NCBI GenBank assembly: GCA_903881065.1
Contig: CAIRRW010000040.1
Location: forward strand, 1 to 6,812
Reading direction: 5' to 3'
Origin: an uncultured Bacteroidota bacterium
GTDB taxonomy: Bacteria > Bacteroidota > Bacteroidia > 2-12-FULL-35-15
Length of the DNA: 6,812 bases
The notes beneath the pieces are model-generated. The model was given only the letters and a program-made list of their open reading frames with translations, had not been told where the DNA came from and made no database searches. Below are positions 6,503-6,812 of this stretch, in pieces. The first letter of the stretch is position 1. Every line of letters begins with the position of its first letter. The position numbers and the translations under genes were made by a program.

Positions 6503-6703
6503 CTACGGAAATGAAAGAGATTGTTTGATTAAAATTTTTTTGGGCGAATCATCATCCTGCATAACATCAAGTTCGTCCCGGCTGGAGCCTATACTGAGCT
6601 TGTCGAAGTATTCCAATCTTTCTATTTTTGAAGAAAAAATAAAAAGGATTTCCCCTACAATACGGCGCAGTTGGTATTGTATAGTTCTCCACTAATTTTT
6701 CAT
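6503..6703 (-). pseudogene. Small ORF broken by an in-frame stop (possible decayed gene or intergenic chance ORF)
   Basis: An ATG at 6703 gives M-K-N, then an in-frame TAG (6692-6694), then 62 uninterrupted codons to a TAG at 6503-6505. The downstream part reads as a plausible charged protein: WRTIQYQLRRIVGE near its start, then SSKIERLEYFDKLS, and RDELDVMQDDDSPKKIL before the end. I do not recognise a family. The only later Met is at codon 44 of that part, so an intact short protein could only be ~19 residues. Sixty-two stop-free codons in AT-rich DNA is longer than expected by chance. However, the middle overlaps a palindromic REP-like element, whose sequence is open in this frame. No Shine-Dalgarno motif precedes the ATG, and the upstream terminator ends only 9 bases before it. 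It could be a gene remnant, a sequencing-error-split gene or a spurious frame. Confidence 0.3.
6591..6611. repeat. REP-like palindromic element with TTCGACAAGCTCAG core
   Basis: The minus strand carries ATACT and AGTAT arms (5 bp) around an 11-base centre containing TTCGACAAGCTC. I recall this core as a dispersed intergenic palindrome in many bacterial genomes, including Bacteroidota. Only one copy is in the window, so repetition cannot be shown here. It is in the gene-poor stretch upstream of guaA, where such elements usually occur. Confidence 0.45.
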
Positions 6704-6709
6704 ACCAAC
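6656..6709 (-). other. Overlapping, mutually exclusive inverted repeats upstream of guaA
   Basis: On the minus strand GTTGGTAT (6702-6709) can pair with ATACCAAC (6670-6677). TACAATAC (6674-6681) can instead pair with GTATTGTA (6656-6663). Both stems are perfect 8-bp matches and share ATAC at 6674-6677, so only one can form at a time. About ten bases later comes a T-rich tract (roughly 6633-6645). The layout resembles an attenuator or a small RNA, but no transcript is known and it overlaps the broken ORF. Confidence 0.25.
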
Positions 6710-6712
6710 GCA

Positions 6713-6744
6713 AAAAGTCCCGAACCTAATGGTTCGAGACTTTT
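6713..6744 (-). terminator. Intrinsic terminator between the right-edge gene and the guaA region
   Basis: A hairpin of 13 base pairs (AAAAGTC, a C-A mismatch, then CGAACC, paired with GGTTCG and GACTTTT) closes a TAAT loop. On the minus strand it ends in TTTTT followed by GCG, giving a normal U-run. The reverse orientation also has TTTT, so it could act both ways. It begins 25 bases after a possible minus-strand stop codon at 6770-6772 and insulates the guaA unit from whatever lies to the right. Confidence 0.8.
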
Positions 6745-6769
6745 AAAGCTTATTGTTACTCCTCTAAAG

Positions 6770-6811
6770 TTAATCTACTACCTTAGTAATACTTGTGTAT
6801 TTAAGAGAAAT
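6770..6811 (-). CDS. Possible 3' end of a gene entering from the right edge
   Basis: The minus strand is open from the right edge for 13 codons (ending ...YTSITKVVD) to a TAA at 6770-6772. The stop lies 25 bases before the intrinsic terminator, a typical distance for a gene end. This is too little sequence to identify a product. One alternative minus frame stops slightly earlier (...NTQVLLR then TAG at 6780-6778), so the frame is not certain. Confidence 0.3.
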   Translation of the reverse strand: MSLKYTSITKVVD

Positions 6812-6812
6812 G

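Noticed and set aside
6340..6528. Plus-strand 62-codon frame across the guaA start
   Set aside because: About 40% is antisense to the conserved GuaA N-terminus, it runs through the guaA promoter, and its translation shows no family features.

Overview
The window looks like a chromosomal segment from an AT-rich member of the Bacteroidota, probably a free-living or environmental lineage. This rests on three things. First, TAnnTTTG-type -7 promoter boxes. Second, start codons mostly without Shine-Dalgarno sequences. Third, families typical of the phylum: a secreted protein of GloVer-type tandem repeats, a LysM plus periplasmic-binding fusion, and small secreted proteins or lipoproteins. The species cannot be named from this sequence. 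Every gene I can support lies on the minus strand, so transcription runs from the right edge to the left edge.

Right edge to left edge: the last ~14 codons of an unidentified gene may enter at the right edge, ending just before a good intrinsic terminator (6713-6744). A ~350-base stretch with no intact gene follows. It holds a small ORF broken by an in-frame stop after three codons, a palindromic REP-like element, and overlapping inverted repeats. Next is guaA (GMP synthase, complete, all catalytic motifs present). Its -7 box ends only 5 bases before the ATG, so the mRNA is probably leaderless or nearly so. Ten bases after guaA comes a 604-residue exported protein with two LysM domains and a type I periplasmic-binding-like domain. 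The ribosome binding site, start codon and signal-peptide codons of this gene are built from two clusters of heptanucleotide tandem repeats.

A 205-base gap with a candidate promoter separates this pair from a second small operon: a 302-residue lipoprotein and, 17 bases on, a 140-residue secreted protein. Neither has a function I recognise. A strong intrinsic terminator (1434-1459) closes this operon. The last gene, cut off by the left edge, encodes a secreted protein of at least eight ~51-residue repeats, probably a beta-propeller-like or adhesin-type surface protein.

The genes form at least three transcription units. GuaA is cytosolic purine metabolism. The other four supported proteins are all exported and probably act in the envelope or outside the cell. 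I see no mobile element, CRISPR array, tRNA or rRNA, and no clear defence or biosynthetic system. The most unusual features are the heptamer repeats that supply the translation start of the LysM gene, the near-leaderless guaA, and the uncharacterised lipoprotein/secreted-protein pair.
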